From DATAYA01 sp963754235 (GTDB lineage Bacteria > Pseudomonadota > Alphaproteobacteria > Acetobacterales > Acetobacteraceae), in the NCBI GenBank assembly GCA_963754235.1, contig CAVWFK010000024.1:1-64000 (forward strand): a stretch of DNA of 64,000 nucleotides, read 5' to 3'. Of this stretch, positions 17,637 through 27,525 are shown one piece after another. The position numbers were made by a program, and so were the translations under genes. The notes below the pieces were generated by a model. It was not told the DNA's origin. It made no database searches and saw nothing but the letters and a program-made list of their open reading frames with translations. Numbering within the stretch: the stretch's first letter is position 1; the number at the start of each line of letters is the position of its first letter.

Positions 17637-19010
17637 CTAGGCGGTCTGGTACTTGGCGAAGATCTTGGCCATCTGCTTGAACGCCTTGTCCGTCGCGTCC
17701 GCCGCCTTCATCCCGTTGATGACGTCCGCCTCCGCGACCCCCCAGAGATGCTCGGCATCCACCTGCGCGAAGCCGGGATTATAGACCGTGGGCCAGACCG
17801 TGGTCGGGCCGAGCACGCCCTGCTTGATCGCGGCCGACCGATGCGGATCCTTGGGATCGAGCCAGTAGGGGTCGCTCTTGACGATGCTCGGCATCACCGG
17901 CAGCCAGCGGCCGCGCGCCTCCTTCAGATAGGTGCCGAGATTCGTCGGCTGGATCAGGTAGCGCAGGAAATCCTTCGCACCGTCGATGTTCTTCGAGCCC
18001 TTCGGGATGTAACCCAGCAGCACGCTGAGCAGCACCGGCACCGGCTTGCCGTCATTGCCGAGCGGCATCGGACTGGTGACGATGTCATGGTAGTACCATT
18101 GCTTGTTCTCGATCACCGCCGATGAGATCGAGATCGTGTCGTTCGGTGTCATCACGACTTCCTGGGAATGGAAGGCGTTGTTGTTGTCGGGATCGCCCCA
18201 GTTGATGGCACCAGGCGGCACGTAGCCCTGCTTGTATGGCGTCGTCAGCCGGGTCAGCGCCGTCTCGGTCGCCTGACGTACCTTCGGGTCGTCCAGATGC
18301 GGCTTGCCGTCGGGCGTGATGATGCCGCCGCCGCCGTACGCAACCAGGACCTGGTTGAACAGGTTGTTCGGGTCGGCGCCGGTCGTCGAAAGCGTGTAGC
18401 CGAGGCCATAGACGTGGCGCATCCCCTTGGCACGCAGCTTCTTCTGCACCGGTTCGAAGAAGTCGAAGAACTTGTCCCAGGTCTTCGGGATATCCGACAT
18501 CTGGTAGCCGGCCTTCTCGACCAGCGTCTTCCAGGTCGGGATGTTCAGCGCCTGGGCCTTGAACGGCACGCCGTAGAAGGACCGCTTCTTCGCCACGCTG
18601 TCGTAGAACTGCGCGGAGCGCAGCGCGGTGTCGCTCAGCTCGCTCTTCTGGGTCTCCACCACGTCCGACACGTCGATCAGCTTGCCGTCCCACGCCGCCT
18701 GCGGGACGGTCTGGGCCGCGCCGTCGTCGGAATAGATCAGGTCGGGCACCTGGCCGGTGGTCAGCGCCGAGACGACCTTCTGGTCGAGCGCCACGCCGGT
18801 GACGAGCGACAGGTTGACCGTAAAGCCGCTCTGCTTCTCCCACGCGGCCACGAGGTTGCGGAACGCCTGGTCCTCGGCGGCATAGAACCCCTGGTTCCAC
18901 CACACGGTCAGGGTCTTGTCCGCGGCTCTCGCGACATAGGGCCGTCCCAGCGCGGCAGCGGCAAGGCCGGCTGATCCGGCCACCAGCGCCCGTCGTCCCA
19001 GAACGGCCAT
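17637..19010 (-). CDS. sugar ABC transporter substrate-binding protein
   Basis: 457 residues. The N-terminus (AVLGRRALVAGSAGLAAAAL, then YVARAADK) has paired arginines before a hydrophobic stretch, compatible with a Tat-type signal, cleaved after ARA. The mature protein is a cluster B extracellular sugar-binding protein: KTLTVWWNQGFYAAEDQAFR, then WEKQSGFTVNL, VSALTTGQVPDLIYSDDG, and a hinge region with NNAFHSQEVVMTPND. GGAGGG precedes the ATG at 19010. First gene of the importer operon; the following permeases are separated by the family B hairpin. High expression of the binding protein relative to the permeases would be expected. Confidence 0.92.
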   Translation of the reverse strand: MAVLGRRALVAGSAGLAAAALGRPYVARAADKTLTVWWNQGFYAAEDQAFRNLVAAWEKQSGFTVNLSLVTGVALDQKVVSALTTGQVPDLIYSDDGAAQTVPQAAWDGKLIDVSDVVETQKSELSDTALRSAQFYDSVAKKRSFYGVPFKAQALNIPTWKTLVEKAGYQMSDIPKTWDKFFDFFEPVQKKLRAKGMRHVYGLGYTLSTTGADPNNLFNQVLVAYGGGGIITPDGKPHLDDPKVRQATETALTRLTTPYKQGYVPPGAINWGDPDNNNAFHSQEVVMTPNDTISISSAVIENKQWYYHDIVTSPMPLGNDGKPVPVLLSVLLGYIPKGSKNIDGAKDFLRYLIQPTNLGTYLKEARGRWLPVMPSIVKSDPYWLDPKDPHRSAAIKQGVLGPTTVWPTVYNPGFAQVDAEHLWGVAEADVINGMKAADATDKAFKQMAKIFAKYQTA

Positions 19011-19272
19011 ACCACCCTCCCTGCTCGTGCCATTGGTGGCGGAATTAAGCGCGCGACCACCCCAAGTGCAGTAACGGCGTTCCACTCTTCGCGTCCGCTC
19101 ACAACATTGCGAACGGCGCGGTGGAACGCCCGGCGTGGGGGCGGGCGGATGCGCGCCTTGCCAGCGCGCGGCGGCGCTTGATAAGGGTGCCGCTGGAGTG
19201 CCGCGTGACCCGCCCGCCACACCTGTTGCCGACTTGCCCCGACGCCCGGTTTCGGGCAGGGCAGGGGCCGGC

Positions 19273-21505
19273 ATGAACGTCTCCCCCGCGCCGGCGGCCC
19301 TCGCGCCGCCACCACCGCCGCCGCCGAATCGCCCCGCCCGGTCAGCCCGGCGGCGGATTGCCGACATCCTGCTCGGCAAAATCGCCACACTGGTGCTCGC
19401 GGCGATCGCGCTGCTGCTCGGCTTCGCGACTTTCGCGGTGCTGGCGGGCGGCACCTCCGCACCGTTCGGGCCGAATCGGATGTTCGGCCTGGTCCTCGCC
19501 AATTTGGTGGCGTTGCTGCTGCTCGGCGCGGCGCTGGCCGGGCGGCTCACGCGCGTTTGGATGGAGCGGCGGCGCGGCTCGGCGGGTGCCCGGCTGCACG
19601 TTCTGCTGGTGATGCTGTTCAGCGGCGTTGCCGTCACCCCCGCGATCGTGGTCGCGATCTTCGCCACTGCCTTCTTCCACTACGGCATCCAGGCCTGGTT
19701 CAACGACCGCGTGCGCACCGCGCTGCACGAGGCGCTGCAGACCAGCCAGGGCTACCTCGCCGAGCATCGCAACGCGATCCGTGCCGACGCGCTGGCGATG
19801 GCCAACGACCTCAGCCGCGCCGGCATGTTGATGGCCGAGAATCCGAACGCGTTTGCCGACATTCTCGCCACCCAGACCGCGCTGCGTGGCCTGACCGAGG
19901 CGCTGATCTACGAGCCGGTCACCGGGCAGGTGATGGCCTCGGCCGGGCTGATGAGCGGGCTCGGCATTGCCAAGCCGCCGGCTGACGTCACCGACTTGGC
20001 CCGGCGTGGCGACGTCGCCCTCTACGACACCAATCACGGCACCGACGTGCACGCCGTGGTAGAGCTCGAACTCGATCCCGACTCTGATGCTGATGATCGC
20101 GCGCCCGGTCGATCCGCGCATCCTCGACCATGCGGCGCGCACCCAGCAGGCGGTCACGGAATACGAGCGGCTGGATCAGAACCGCTCAGGCTTGCAGATC
20201 ACCTTCGCGCTGATCTTCGCATTGGTGGCGCTGCTGGTGCTGTCGGCCGCGGTGCTGATCGGCCTCGTGATCGCCAATCAGATCGTGCGGCCGGTGGGAC
20301 GGCTGATCCAGGCGACCGAGCGGGTGCGGGCGGGCGATCTCGCGACACGGGTGCCGGAGACCGGCAGCGACGACGAGATCGCCGGCCTCAGTCGCGCCTT
20401 CAACCGCATGACCGGCCAGCTCGGCGCCCAGCGAGCGGAGCTGATGGACGCCTACAGCCAGATCGACGACCGGCGCCGGTTCACCGAGGCGGTGCTGGCC
20501 GGCGTGTCGGCGGGGGTGATCGGACTCGATGACGGCGGCGGCATCGAACTGCCGAACCGCGCGGCGGGCGAGCTGCTCGGCCTCGACCTGATGGCCGCGA
20601 TCGGCCGCCCGCTCGCCGAGATGGTGCCCGAGTTCGCGCCCCTGCTCGCGCGGGCGCAGGCGATCAAAGGCGGCGATGCGACCGGGGAGGTGCAGATCGG
20701 CCCCGCGAGCCGGCGGCGCACGCTGCTGGTGCGCGTCGGCGCCGAGCTGCGCGGCAGCCGCGCCGAGGGGTATGTCGTCACCTTCGACGACGTGACCGAG
20801 CTCGAGGCGGCGCAGCGCAAGGCGGCCTGGGCCGACGTCGCGCGCCGCATCGCGCACGAGATCAAGAACCCGCTGACGCCGATCCAGCTCTCCGCCGAGC
20901 GCCTCAAGCGCCGTTTCGCGCGCGAGATCACGTCGGATCCCGAGACCTTCGCGCAATGCGCCGATACGATCGTGCGCCATGTCGGCGATATCGGCCGCAT
21001 GGTCGATGAGTTCTCGGCCTTCGCGCGGATGCCGCAGCCGGTGATCCGGCGGGAGGATATCGGGCGCATCGCGCGCGAGGCTCTGGTGCTGGAACAGAGC
21101 GCGCGCCCCGAGATCACCTGGACGACCGCGATCCCCGAGCAGGGGCCGGTCGCACCCTGCGACCGGCGGCTGTTCGGCCAGGCGCTGACCAATTTGTTGC
21201 AGAACGCCGCCGATGCAGTGGCGATGCGGGCGGGGGCCGGGCGGATCGACATCGCCGTGACCGGCACGGCTGACGAAGTGCGCGTGCGAGTGGCCGATGA
21301 CGGCGTCGGCCTGCCGCAGCAGGACCGGGCACGGCTCGCCGAACCGTATGTGACGCACAAGCCGAAGGGCACCGGCCTCGGCCTCGCGATCGTCAAGAAG
21401 ATCATGGAGGACCACGCTGGGCGCCTTCTGCTCGACGACCAGCCGGAGGGTCCGGGCGCGGTCGCGACGCTGGTGCTTCCGGCGCGCGACGCCGGACAGG
21501 GCTGA
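19273..21505 (+). pseudogene. ntrY: NtrY sensor histidine kinase, one frameshift
   Basis: Joined across a single-base shift, the protein is about 743 residues. Parts in order: a Pro-rich start (APPPPPPPNRPARSARR), about three membrane helices (35-155), a periplasmic domain, another helix (TFALIFALVALLVLSAAVLI), a HAMP domain, a PAS domain, the H box DVARRIAHEIKNPLTPIQL, the N box LTNLLQNAADAV, and the G boxes DDGVGLP and GTGLGLAIVKKIM. NtrY senses nitrogen or redox state and phosphorylates NtrX. The shift is near 20080: deleting one T in GACTCTGATGCTG gives a continuous 'DSMLMIARPVDP'. ATG at 19273. All catalytic motifs are intact, so a sequencing error is plausible. Confidence 0.9.
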
Positions 21506-21566
21506 GGCGGACAGGGCTGAGGCGGACAGGGCTGAGCCGAGCGGGCTGAGCCGGAGAGGGCTGGGG
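21493..21566 (+). repeat. 15-bp tandem repeat between ntrY and ntrX
   Basis: CGGACAGGGCTGAGG is repeated perfectly at 21493 and 21508, with one change at 21523, then two degenerate units (21538, 21552). Each unit carries TGA. The first unit contains the ntrY stop codon, and the array leads into the purine-rich ribosome-binding site of ntrX. Confidence 0.85.
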
Positions 21567-21573
21567 AGGGGGC

Positions 21574-22971
21574 ATGGCCCACGAGATCCTGATCGTCGAC
21601 GACGAACCGGACATCCGGATGCTGATCGACGGGCTGCTGCGCGACGAAGGCTACGAGACACGCCAGGCCGGCGATTCCACCGCCGCGATCGCCGCCTTCC
21701 GCGCCCGCCGGCCCTCGCTCGTCATCCTCGACGTGTGGCTGCAAGGGTCGCGCCTGGACGGCCTCGGCATCCTCGCCGCCCTGCACGGCGAGGAGCCGCA
21801 GGTGCCGGTGGCGATGATCTCCGGCCACGGCACGATCGAGATGGCGGTGGCCGCGATCCAGCAGGGCGCCTACGACTTCATCGAGAAGCCGTTCAAGTCC
21901 GACCGCCTGCTGCTGGTGGTGCGCCGCGCGCTGGAGGCGGCCCGGCTCGCCGCCGAGAATGCCGAGCTGCGCCTGCGCGCCGGCCCGGAGACCGTGCTGG
22001 TGGGCGAGGGCCACGCGATCGCGCAGGTCCGCGCGCAGGTGGAGAAGGTGGCGCCCACCGGATCGCGGGTGCTGGTGCATGGTCCGGCCGGTTCCGGCAA
22101 GGAAGTGGTCGCGCGCATGATCCACGCCCGCTCGCGCCGCGGCGAGGGGCCGTTCGTGGTATTGAACTGCGCCACCCTCAATCCCGCCCGCTTCGAGGAG
22201 GAGCTGTTCGGCATCGAGGCCGGCACCGATCCGGGCAAGCAGCCGCGCCGTGCAGGCGTGCTGGAGCGTGCGCACGGCGGCACGCTGCTGCTCGACGAGG
22301 TGGCCGACATGCCGCTCGAGACGCAGGGCAAGATCGTGCGTGCGCTTCAAGACCAGAGTTTTGAGCGCATCGGCGGGGCGGCGCGGGTGAAGGTGGATGT
22401 CCGCGTGGTCGCCACCACCAATCGGGAGTTGCAGGCCGAGATCGCCTCCGGCCGGTTCCGCGAGGATCTCTACTACCGGCTCGCGGTGGTGCCGCTGCGC
22501 GTGCCAAGCTTGAAGGAGCGGCGCGAGGACATCCCGGCGCTGTCGCGGCACTTTATCGAGCGCTCGGTCGAGAGTTCCGGCATGGTGCCGCGCGAGCTGT
22601 CGGCGGACGCGGTGACGGCGCTGCAGAGCTACGACTGGCCGGGCAACGTGCGGCAGTTGCGCAATCTGATGGATTGGGTGCTGATCATGGCGCCGGGCGG
22701 GGCAGGGGATGCGATCCGCGCCGAGATGCTGCCGCACGACGTGGTGAACGGTGCGCCGGCGGTGCTCAATCTCGATCCGATGGCGGATGTGATGGCGCTG
22801 CCGCTGCGCGAGGCGCGCGACTTGTTCGAGACGCAGTATCTGCAGGCGCAGTTGATGCGCTTCGGCGGCAACATCAGCCGCACCGCCGGCTTCGTCGGCA
22901 TGGAGCGCAGCGCGCTGCACCGCAAGCTCAAGCAGTTGGGCGTCAACTCCGAGGATCGCGGGACAGGCTAG
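21574..22971 (+). CDS. ntrX: NtrX response regulator (AAA+ type)
   Basis: 465 residues. Receiver domain at 1-120: acidic pair IVDDEPDIRML, phospho-acceptor Asp in VILDVWL, Lys in EKPFKSDR. AAA+ domain at about 140-375: Walker A GPAGSGKE, Walker B GGTLLLDEVADM, sensor I VVATTNREL, arginine finger region REDLYYRLAVVPLRVPSLKE. C-terminal Fis-type HTH ends NISRTAGFVGMERSALHRKL. Between EEELFGIEAG and the Walker B motif the GAFTGA loop that contacts sigma-54 is absent, as known for other alphaproteobacterial NtrX proteins, so it probably acts without sigma-54. GGGGAGGGGG precedes the ATG. Confidence 0.95.
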   Translation: MAHEILIVDDEPDIRMLIDGLLRDEGYETRQAGDSTAAIAAFRARRPSLVILDVWLQGSRLDGLGILAALHGEEPQVPVAMISGHGTIEMAVAAIQQGAYDFIEKPFKSDRLLLVVRRALEAARLAAENAELRLRAGPETVLVGEGHAIAQVRAQVEKVAPTGSRVLVHGPAGSGKEVVARMIHARSRRGEGPFVVLNCATLNPARFEEELFGIEAGTDPGKQPRRAGVLERAHGGTLLLDEVADMPLETQGKIVRALQDQSFERIGGAARVKVDVRVVATTNRELQAEIASGRFREDLYYRLAVVPLRVPSLKERREDIPALSRHFIERSVESSGMVPRELSADAVTALQSYDWPGNVRQLRNLMDWVLIMAPGGAGDAIRAEMLPHDVVNGAPAVLNLDPMADVMALPLREARDLFETQYLQAQLMRFGGNISRTAGFVGMERSALHRKLKQLGVNSEDRGTG

Positions 22972-23085
22972 CGGGCATGGGCGCCTCGTGCTTGCCGCTA
23001 GCCCAAACGTGGCCGGCAGCTCTCCCTCGTCCACACGCGATTGCCCTGCGTGACAGCGTGGCTGCGCCCCCGCACACTCCCGCGC

Positions 23086-25113
23086 ATGTCAGCCGTACCG
23101 ACGCCACAACCCGAATATCGCATTGCCGACGCCGAAGCCCGCTTCCGCGCCGGAGCCTTCGCCGAAGCCGCTTCGCTGCTCCGTCCGCTCGCCTCCACCG
23201 AGCCGCCTGACCCCAAAGCGCTTCGCCTGCTCGGTCTTTGCCAACTCCGCCTCGGTGCGCCGCGGCAGGGTTTCGCCTCTCTGACCCGCGCTTTGGCACT
23301 CGCTCCCGACGACGCCTGGACACGGCTGCACCACGGGCTCGGCTTGCAGGCGGTCGGCCGCTTCGCCGAGGCCGCCCGCTCGTTCCGCGCCTGCCAGGCG
23401 CTGCTGCCCTTCGATCCCGCGCCGCCGCTCAACCTCGCGACCGCTTTGCTGGCCCAGAACGACGCATCGGGCGCGCTGCGGGCGGCGCGGCGCGCGGCAT
23501 TGCGAGCGCCCCGGCTGCCGCAGGCGCACTACACTCTCGGCCTCGCCCGCCTTGCCTGCGGCGGTGCGGCGAGTGCCGCCGAATCGTTCGGCCGCGCCGT
23601 GCGCCTCGCCCCGCGCTTTGCCGATGCCTGGGTCAATCTCGGCATCGCGCAGTACCGGCTGGGCCAGGTGGCCGCCGCAAAAACCTCGATGCGCGCCGCC
23701 CTGCGCGCGGTGCCCAATCATCGCGCGGCCAGCGCCAATCTTGGCGGCCTGATGCGCCTGACCGGCCAGGCCGAGGCCGGCGAACGCCTGCTGCGCGAGG
23801 CGCTCGCCCGCGACCCCAACTCGCCCGAGCTGCGCGTCAATCTTGCCGCCGACCTGCTGCAGGAGGAGCGCACGCAGGAAGCGCTGTCGCTGCTCGACAT
23901 CACGCCCCCGTCCGAGCCGGGGCTGCGTCAGAACTGGCTGGTGCAGCGGACGATGGCGCTGCTGCAACTCGGCCGCTTCGCCGAGGCCGGCGCCGACCTC
24001 GACGCCCTGGGCGAACCGCCACCGGCGCTCTGGCTGCCGGTGCAGTGGCGGCGGGTGCTGTTCGCAATGGCCGAACGCGACCTGCCCCGGGCGCGTCAGC
24101 TCGCCGATGCGATGGCCGCCGCCCTTGCCGACGGCCGCGCCGAAGCCGCGGTGCCCGAGCACCGCATCATGGCGCATTTCGACCTCGCCAAGTTCTTCGC
24201 GCACGTGCGCGACCCCGACCGCGCCTTCGCCGGCTGGACGGGCGGGCACCGCGAGCTTGCGCGGCTGCAGCCGTTTTTCCGCGCCCGGTACCAACGCTTC
24301 GTTGATGCCTCGATCGAGCGCTTCGACCGCGCCCGCCTGCATGACGGCCCACGCGCGGCGGACGCCGATCCGGCCCCGGTGTTCATCGTGGGGATGCCCC
24401 GCAGCGGCACCACGCTCTGCGAGCAGATCCTCTCCGCCCACGGCCGGACGTTCGGTGCCGGGGAGAGGGTGGCGCTCGCCCTCGCTTTCGGGGCGCTCGG
24501 CGGAGCGTTCGAGACCGAAGCCGCCGTTCGCCGCGTCGCCGATGCCGGCGCCGCCACGCTGGAGACCACCTCCGCCCGCTACCTTGCCGAGTTGCACGCG
24601 TTGGCACCGGGCGCTGCGCGCATCACCGACAAGATGCCCGGCAATTTCCGCTATCTCGGCTTCGCCTCGCTGCTTCTCCCCGGTGCGCGCGTGATCTGCT
24701 GCGAGCGCGATCCGCGCGACATCGGCCTGTCGATCTTCACCTTCCGCTTCTATGGCGAACACCCCTACGCGCACGATCTTGCCGATCTCGGCTGGTACAT
24801 CGCCCAGCACCATCGCCTGATGCGGCACTGGCGCGCGGCCATGCCGCTGCCCATGCTGACCGTGCGCCTCGCTGACTGGGTTGAGGATTTCGCGCTAACG
24901 TTGCGCCGCGTGCTCGACTTCCTGGGCCTGCCCTACGATCCGGCCTGCGAGCGGTTCTACGAGCAGGATCGCAGGGTGCGCACCGTCAGCCGTGCGCAGG
25001 TGCGCCAGCCGGTGAACGCGCGCGGCATCGGCCGCTGGCGCGCGTACGAGAAGCAGTTGGCACCCTTGATCGCCGAGCTGCGCGCGGGCGGCGTCGAACT
25101 GCCGCCGGGGTAG
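23086..25113 (+). CDS. tetratricopeptide-repeat sulfotransferase family protein
   Basis: 675 residues from the ATG at 23086. The first about 400 residues are TPR repeats (for example AHYTLGLARLACGGAASAAE and AWVNLGIAQYRLGQVAAAKT). The C-terminal about 260 residues are a sulfotransferase domain: the PAPS 5'-phosphosulfate loop is FIVGMPRSGTTLCEQILSAH near residue 430, and the 3'-phosphate site is ARVICCERDPRDIGLSIF. Such proteins transfer sulfate from PAPS to unknown peptide or glycan acceptors. No neighbours suggest the substrate. Transcribed in the same direction as ntrX, 114 bases downstream. Confidence 0.9.
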   Translation: MSAVPTPQPEYRIADAEARFRAGAFAEAASLLRPLASTEPPDPKALRLLGLCQLRLGAPRQGFASLTRALALAPDDAWTRLHHGLGLQAVGRFAEAARSFRACQALLPFDPAPPLNLATALLAQNDASGALRAARRAALRAPRLPQAHYTLGLARLACGGAASAAESFGRAVRLAPRFADAWVNLGIAQYRLGQVAAAKTSMRAALRAVPNHRAASANLGGLMRLTGQAEAGERLLREALARDPNSPELRVNLAADLLQEERTQEALSLLDITPPSEPGLRQNWLVQRTMALLQLGRFAEAGADLDALGEPPPALWLPVQWRRVLFAMAERDLPRARQLADAMAAALADGRAEAAVPEHRIMAHFDLAKFFAHVRDPDRAFAGWTGGHRELARLQPFFRARYQRFVDASIERFDRARLHDGPRAADADPAPVFIVGMPRSGTTLCEQILSAHGRTFGAGERVALALAFGALGGAFETEAAVRRVADAGAATLETTSARYLAELHALAPGAARITDKMPGNFRYLGFASLLLPGARVICCERDPRDIGLSIFTFRFYGEHPYAHDLADLGWYIAQHHRLMRHWRAAMPLPMLTVRLADWVEDFALTLRRVLDFLGLPYDPACERFYEQDRRVRTVSRAQVRQPVNARGIGRWRAYEKQLAPLIAELRAGGVELPPG

Positions 25114-25122
25114 CCGGTTGCC

Positions 25123-26112
25123 TCAGTGCAGGCGCGGCGCGCGCAGGAAGCGCGTCCGGTCGCCGGAAGTCACCGCGACGGCGACCATCTCGTCGTCGCG
25201 CGCCAGCCGCAGCCGCACCTCCGACCCGGCCGGCCCGGCGGCCCAGACCTGACGCCACAGCCCGGCGAGGTCGCTCACGTCCTCCCCGCCCACCGCCAGG
25301 ATGCGGTCGCCGGTGCGGATGCCGGCACGGTCGGCCGGGCCGCCATCGGCCAGCCCGCCGACCACCAGCGCTTCGTCATTCTCCATCGCATAGAGGCCGA
25401 GCCACGGCCGCGGCGGCCGGTTCACCCGCCCGAGCGACAGCAGGTCGCCCAGGATCGGCCCGAGCAGGCTGATCGGCACCGCCATGTTCATGTCCAGCCG
25501 CCGCCCCTGGCCGTCGCCCTGCTGCAGGATCAGCGACCCAATGCCGAGCAGCCGCCCATCCTCGCCGATCACCGCGGCCCCACCCCAGAGCGGGTGCGCG
25601 GGCGCCGTGAAGATCGCGCGGTCGAGCACGTATTCCCAGTAGCCGGCGAATTCCTGCCGCGCCACCACGCGGGTCGTGATCGCGTGCTTGCGCCCGCCGG
25701 CGGCGGCGAACACCACGCCCTCATCGACCGCGAGCCGCTCGGCATCGCCCATCTGCAAATGCGGAAGATCGAGCCGGCCCAGCGGCTGCACCAGGCCGAA
25801 GCCGCTCTCCTGGTCGTAGGCAAGGGCATCGCCGGGCACGGCGCGGCCGTCGGCGGTGGTCAGCCAGATCGTGTCGGCCTCGGTGATCAGGTAGCCGATC
25901 GTCGCCACCAGCCCGTCCTCGCGGATTACCACGCCGCTGCCGGAGCGCTCGGTGCCCAGCGTCTCGGCGGTGAAGGCGTCGGCCGGCACGCCGGCGCGCA
26001 GGCCGACGACGGCGCGCAGCGCGGTTTCGACGTCGAACCCGTAATCGTTCGGGTCCGGCTGCAGCTTGCGTGGGATCTCCCAGTGCTCGTCGTTGGACAT
26101 CGTGCGCATCAT
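25123..26112 (-). CDS. trypsin-like (S1C/DegP-like) PDZ protein with degenerate catalytic site
   Basis: 329 residues: a chymotrypsin-fold domain (about 30-240) followed by a PDZ domain (about 245-325, with GLADGGPADRAGIRTGDRIL). In active HtrA proteases the N-terminal barrel has 'TNxHV' and the nucleophile is in 'GNSGG'. Here those positions read VATIGYLITEAD and HPLWGGAAVIGEDGRLLGI, so both catalytic His and Ser appear lost. No signal peptide is evident. It may be a pseudo-protease that binds peptides or regulates a partner. Start could be ATG 26112 or ATG 26100. Confidence 0.8.
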   Translation of the reverse strand: MMRTMSNDEHWEIPRKLQPDPNDYGFDVETALRAVVGLRAGVPADAFTAETLGTERSGSGVVIREDGLVATIGYLITEADTIWLTTADGRAVPGDALAYDQESGFGLVQPLGRLDLPHLQMGDAERLAVDEGVVFAAAGGRKHAITTRVVARQEFAGYWEYVLDRAIFTAPAHPLWGGAAVIGEDGRLLGIGSLILQQGDGQGRRLDMNMAVPISLLGPILGDLLSLGRVNRPPRPWLGLYAMENDEALVVGGLADGGPADRAGIRTGDRILAVGGEDVSDLAGLWRQVWAAGPAGSEVRLRLARDDEMVAVAVTSGDRTRFLRAPRLH

Positions 26113-26154
26113 ATCGGCGGACCGGCCGCAGCCGGCAACCCGGATGGCGACAGA

Positions 26155-26367
26155 TCAGCGGCGCAGGAACCAGGCGAGCACCATCAAGCCAACGGTAAGT
26201 AGCAGCGAAATGACCAAGCTGCTGCCCAGCGGAAAGTAGAACGCAAAGCCCGGCCGCTCGATCCGGAGATCGCCCGGCAGGCGCCCGAGCACGCGACCCG
26301 CCCGGGGCCAGGCAAGTCCTGCCAGCACCAGCAGCAGCCCCAGCATGATCAGCACCCGCGCGATCAT
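26155..26367 (-). CDS. DUF2905 family small membrane protein
   Basis: 70 residues from an ATG at 26365-26367. Two hydrophobic segments flank a conserved centre: IARVLIMLGLLLVLAGLAW, then GRLPGDLRIERPGFAFYFPL (the family hallmark 'LPGDI.I.r....fyfPl'), then a second helix ending in WFLRR. Function unknown. It follows the protease-like gene's direction, with 42 bases between them, so the two may share a transcript. Confidence 0.88.
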   Translation of the reverse strand: MIARVLIMLGLLLVLAGLAWPRAGRVLGRLPGDLRIERPGFAFYFPLGSSLVISLLLTVGLMVLAWFLRR

Positions 26368-26453
26368 GCGCCGAAGATGGGCGGTCCCGCCCGACTTCCC
26401 AACATGGTGGCGCGGGACCACGATCCGATCCGAAAACCGGGGAACGGACGAAA

Positions 26454-27376
26454 ATGTGGGAACCAAGCGAGCGCTATCCCGATCCGGCGATCGAGGTGCT
26501 GCACGCGGACTTCGCCCGCTTCCGCGTGCTCGGCGGCATCGAGCGGCTCGCGACCGGCTGCCGCTGGTCGGAAGGTCCGGTCTGGTTCGGCGACGGGCGG
26601 TATCTGCTGTGGAGCGACCTCCCCAACAACCGCATCCTGAAATGGGAGGAGGAGACGGGTGCCGTTTCGGTGTTCCGCCGCCCCTCGCAGCACGCCAACG
26701 GCAACACTCGCGACCGGCAAGGCATCACTGCGAGCACGACAGCGCCGCGACGCGCACCGAATACGACGGCAGCATCACCATGCTGATCGACCGCTTCGAG
26801 GGCAAGCGGCTGAACTCGCCCAACGATGTCGTTGTGGCCGGCGACGGCGGCATCTGGTTCACCGACCCGCCCTTCGGCATCCTCGGCTTCTACGAGGGCC
26901 ACCGCGACGAGCCGGAGCTGCCCACCAACGTCTATCGCCTCGACCCAGCGAACGGCGAGGCGCGCGTGGTCGCGGGCGAGGTGAACCGCCCCAACGGCCT
27001 CTGTTTCTCCCCCGGCGAGAGCATCCTCTACGTCGTCGAATCCGGGCCGCCGCGGAAGATTTTTGCCTTCGACGTGACCGGGGAGGGGACCCGGCTTGCC
27101 AACCAGCGCCTGTTCATCGATCCCGGCCACGGCACGCCGGACGGCTTTCGCTGCGACGTTGAGGGAAATCTCTGGGCCGGCTGGGGGATGGGGGCGGCCG
27201 AGCTCGACGGCGTGCGGGTGTTCAACCCCGCCGGCGAGCCGATGGGGCATATCCGGCTGCCGGAGCGGTGCGCCAATCTCTGCTTCGGCGGGCGGCATCG
27301 GAACCGCCTGTTCATGGCCGCGAGCCGGTCGCTGTATTCGTTATATGTGAACACGCAGGGAGCGGCCGGGGGGTAG
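26454..27376 (+). pseudogene. SMP-30/gluconolactonase/LRE family protein, one frameshift
   Basis: The N-terminal part (WEPSERYPDPAIEVLHADFA, then CRWSEGPVWFGDGRYLLWSD) and the C-terminal part (RLNSPNDVVVAGDGGIWFTD, VNRPNGLCFSPGESILYVVE, HGTPDGFRCDVEGNLWAG) form one six-bladed propeller of about 305 residues. Metal ligands are visible: Glu in SEGPVW, Asn in SPNDV and RPNGL, Asp in TPDGF. The frame breaks near 26728, where at least one base is missing around CAAGGCATCACTGCGAG. Members hydrolyse sugar lactones or related esters. The C-terminus SLYSLYVNTQG is echoed at 32458. Confidence 0.85.
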
Positions 27377-27377
27377 C

Positions 27378-27525
27378 ACCCAAGCGGCGCGCCGCCTTCC
27401 GGATCGGCCACCCACCTTCGCGCACGCCGCGGTCCCGAGCTTCTCCCATTTCCCAGCCGGCTTGGTGGCCTCCAAATTCACCACCGTCGCCTTGAACACC
27501 AGCCGCACGATCGCGCCTTGGGCGA
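27378..27525 (-). pseudogene. partial copy of the hypothetical gene found at 35857
   Basis: Minus-strand reading gives AIVRLVFKATVVNLEATKPA then GKWEKLGTAACAKVGG, closely matching residues of the intact gene at 35857-36168. DNA identity is high across TTCACCACCGTCGCCTTGAA. Neither its start nor its natural end is present. It abuts the SMP-30 stop codon on one side and a CobW fragment on the other. Confidence 0.7.

Noticed and set aside
20452..23034. 860-codon open frame antisense to ntrY/ntrX
   Set aside because: Composition is typical of a high-GC shadow frame (His/Arg-rich) and the opposite strand encodes clear NtrY/NtrX motifs.
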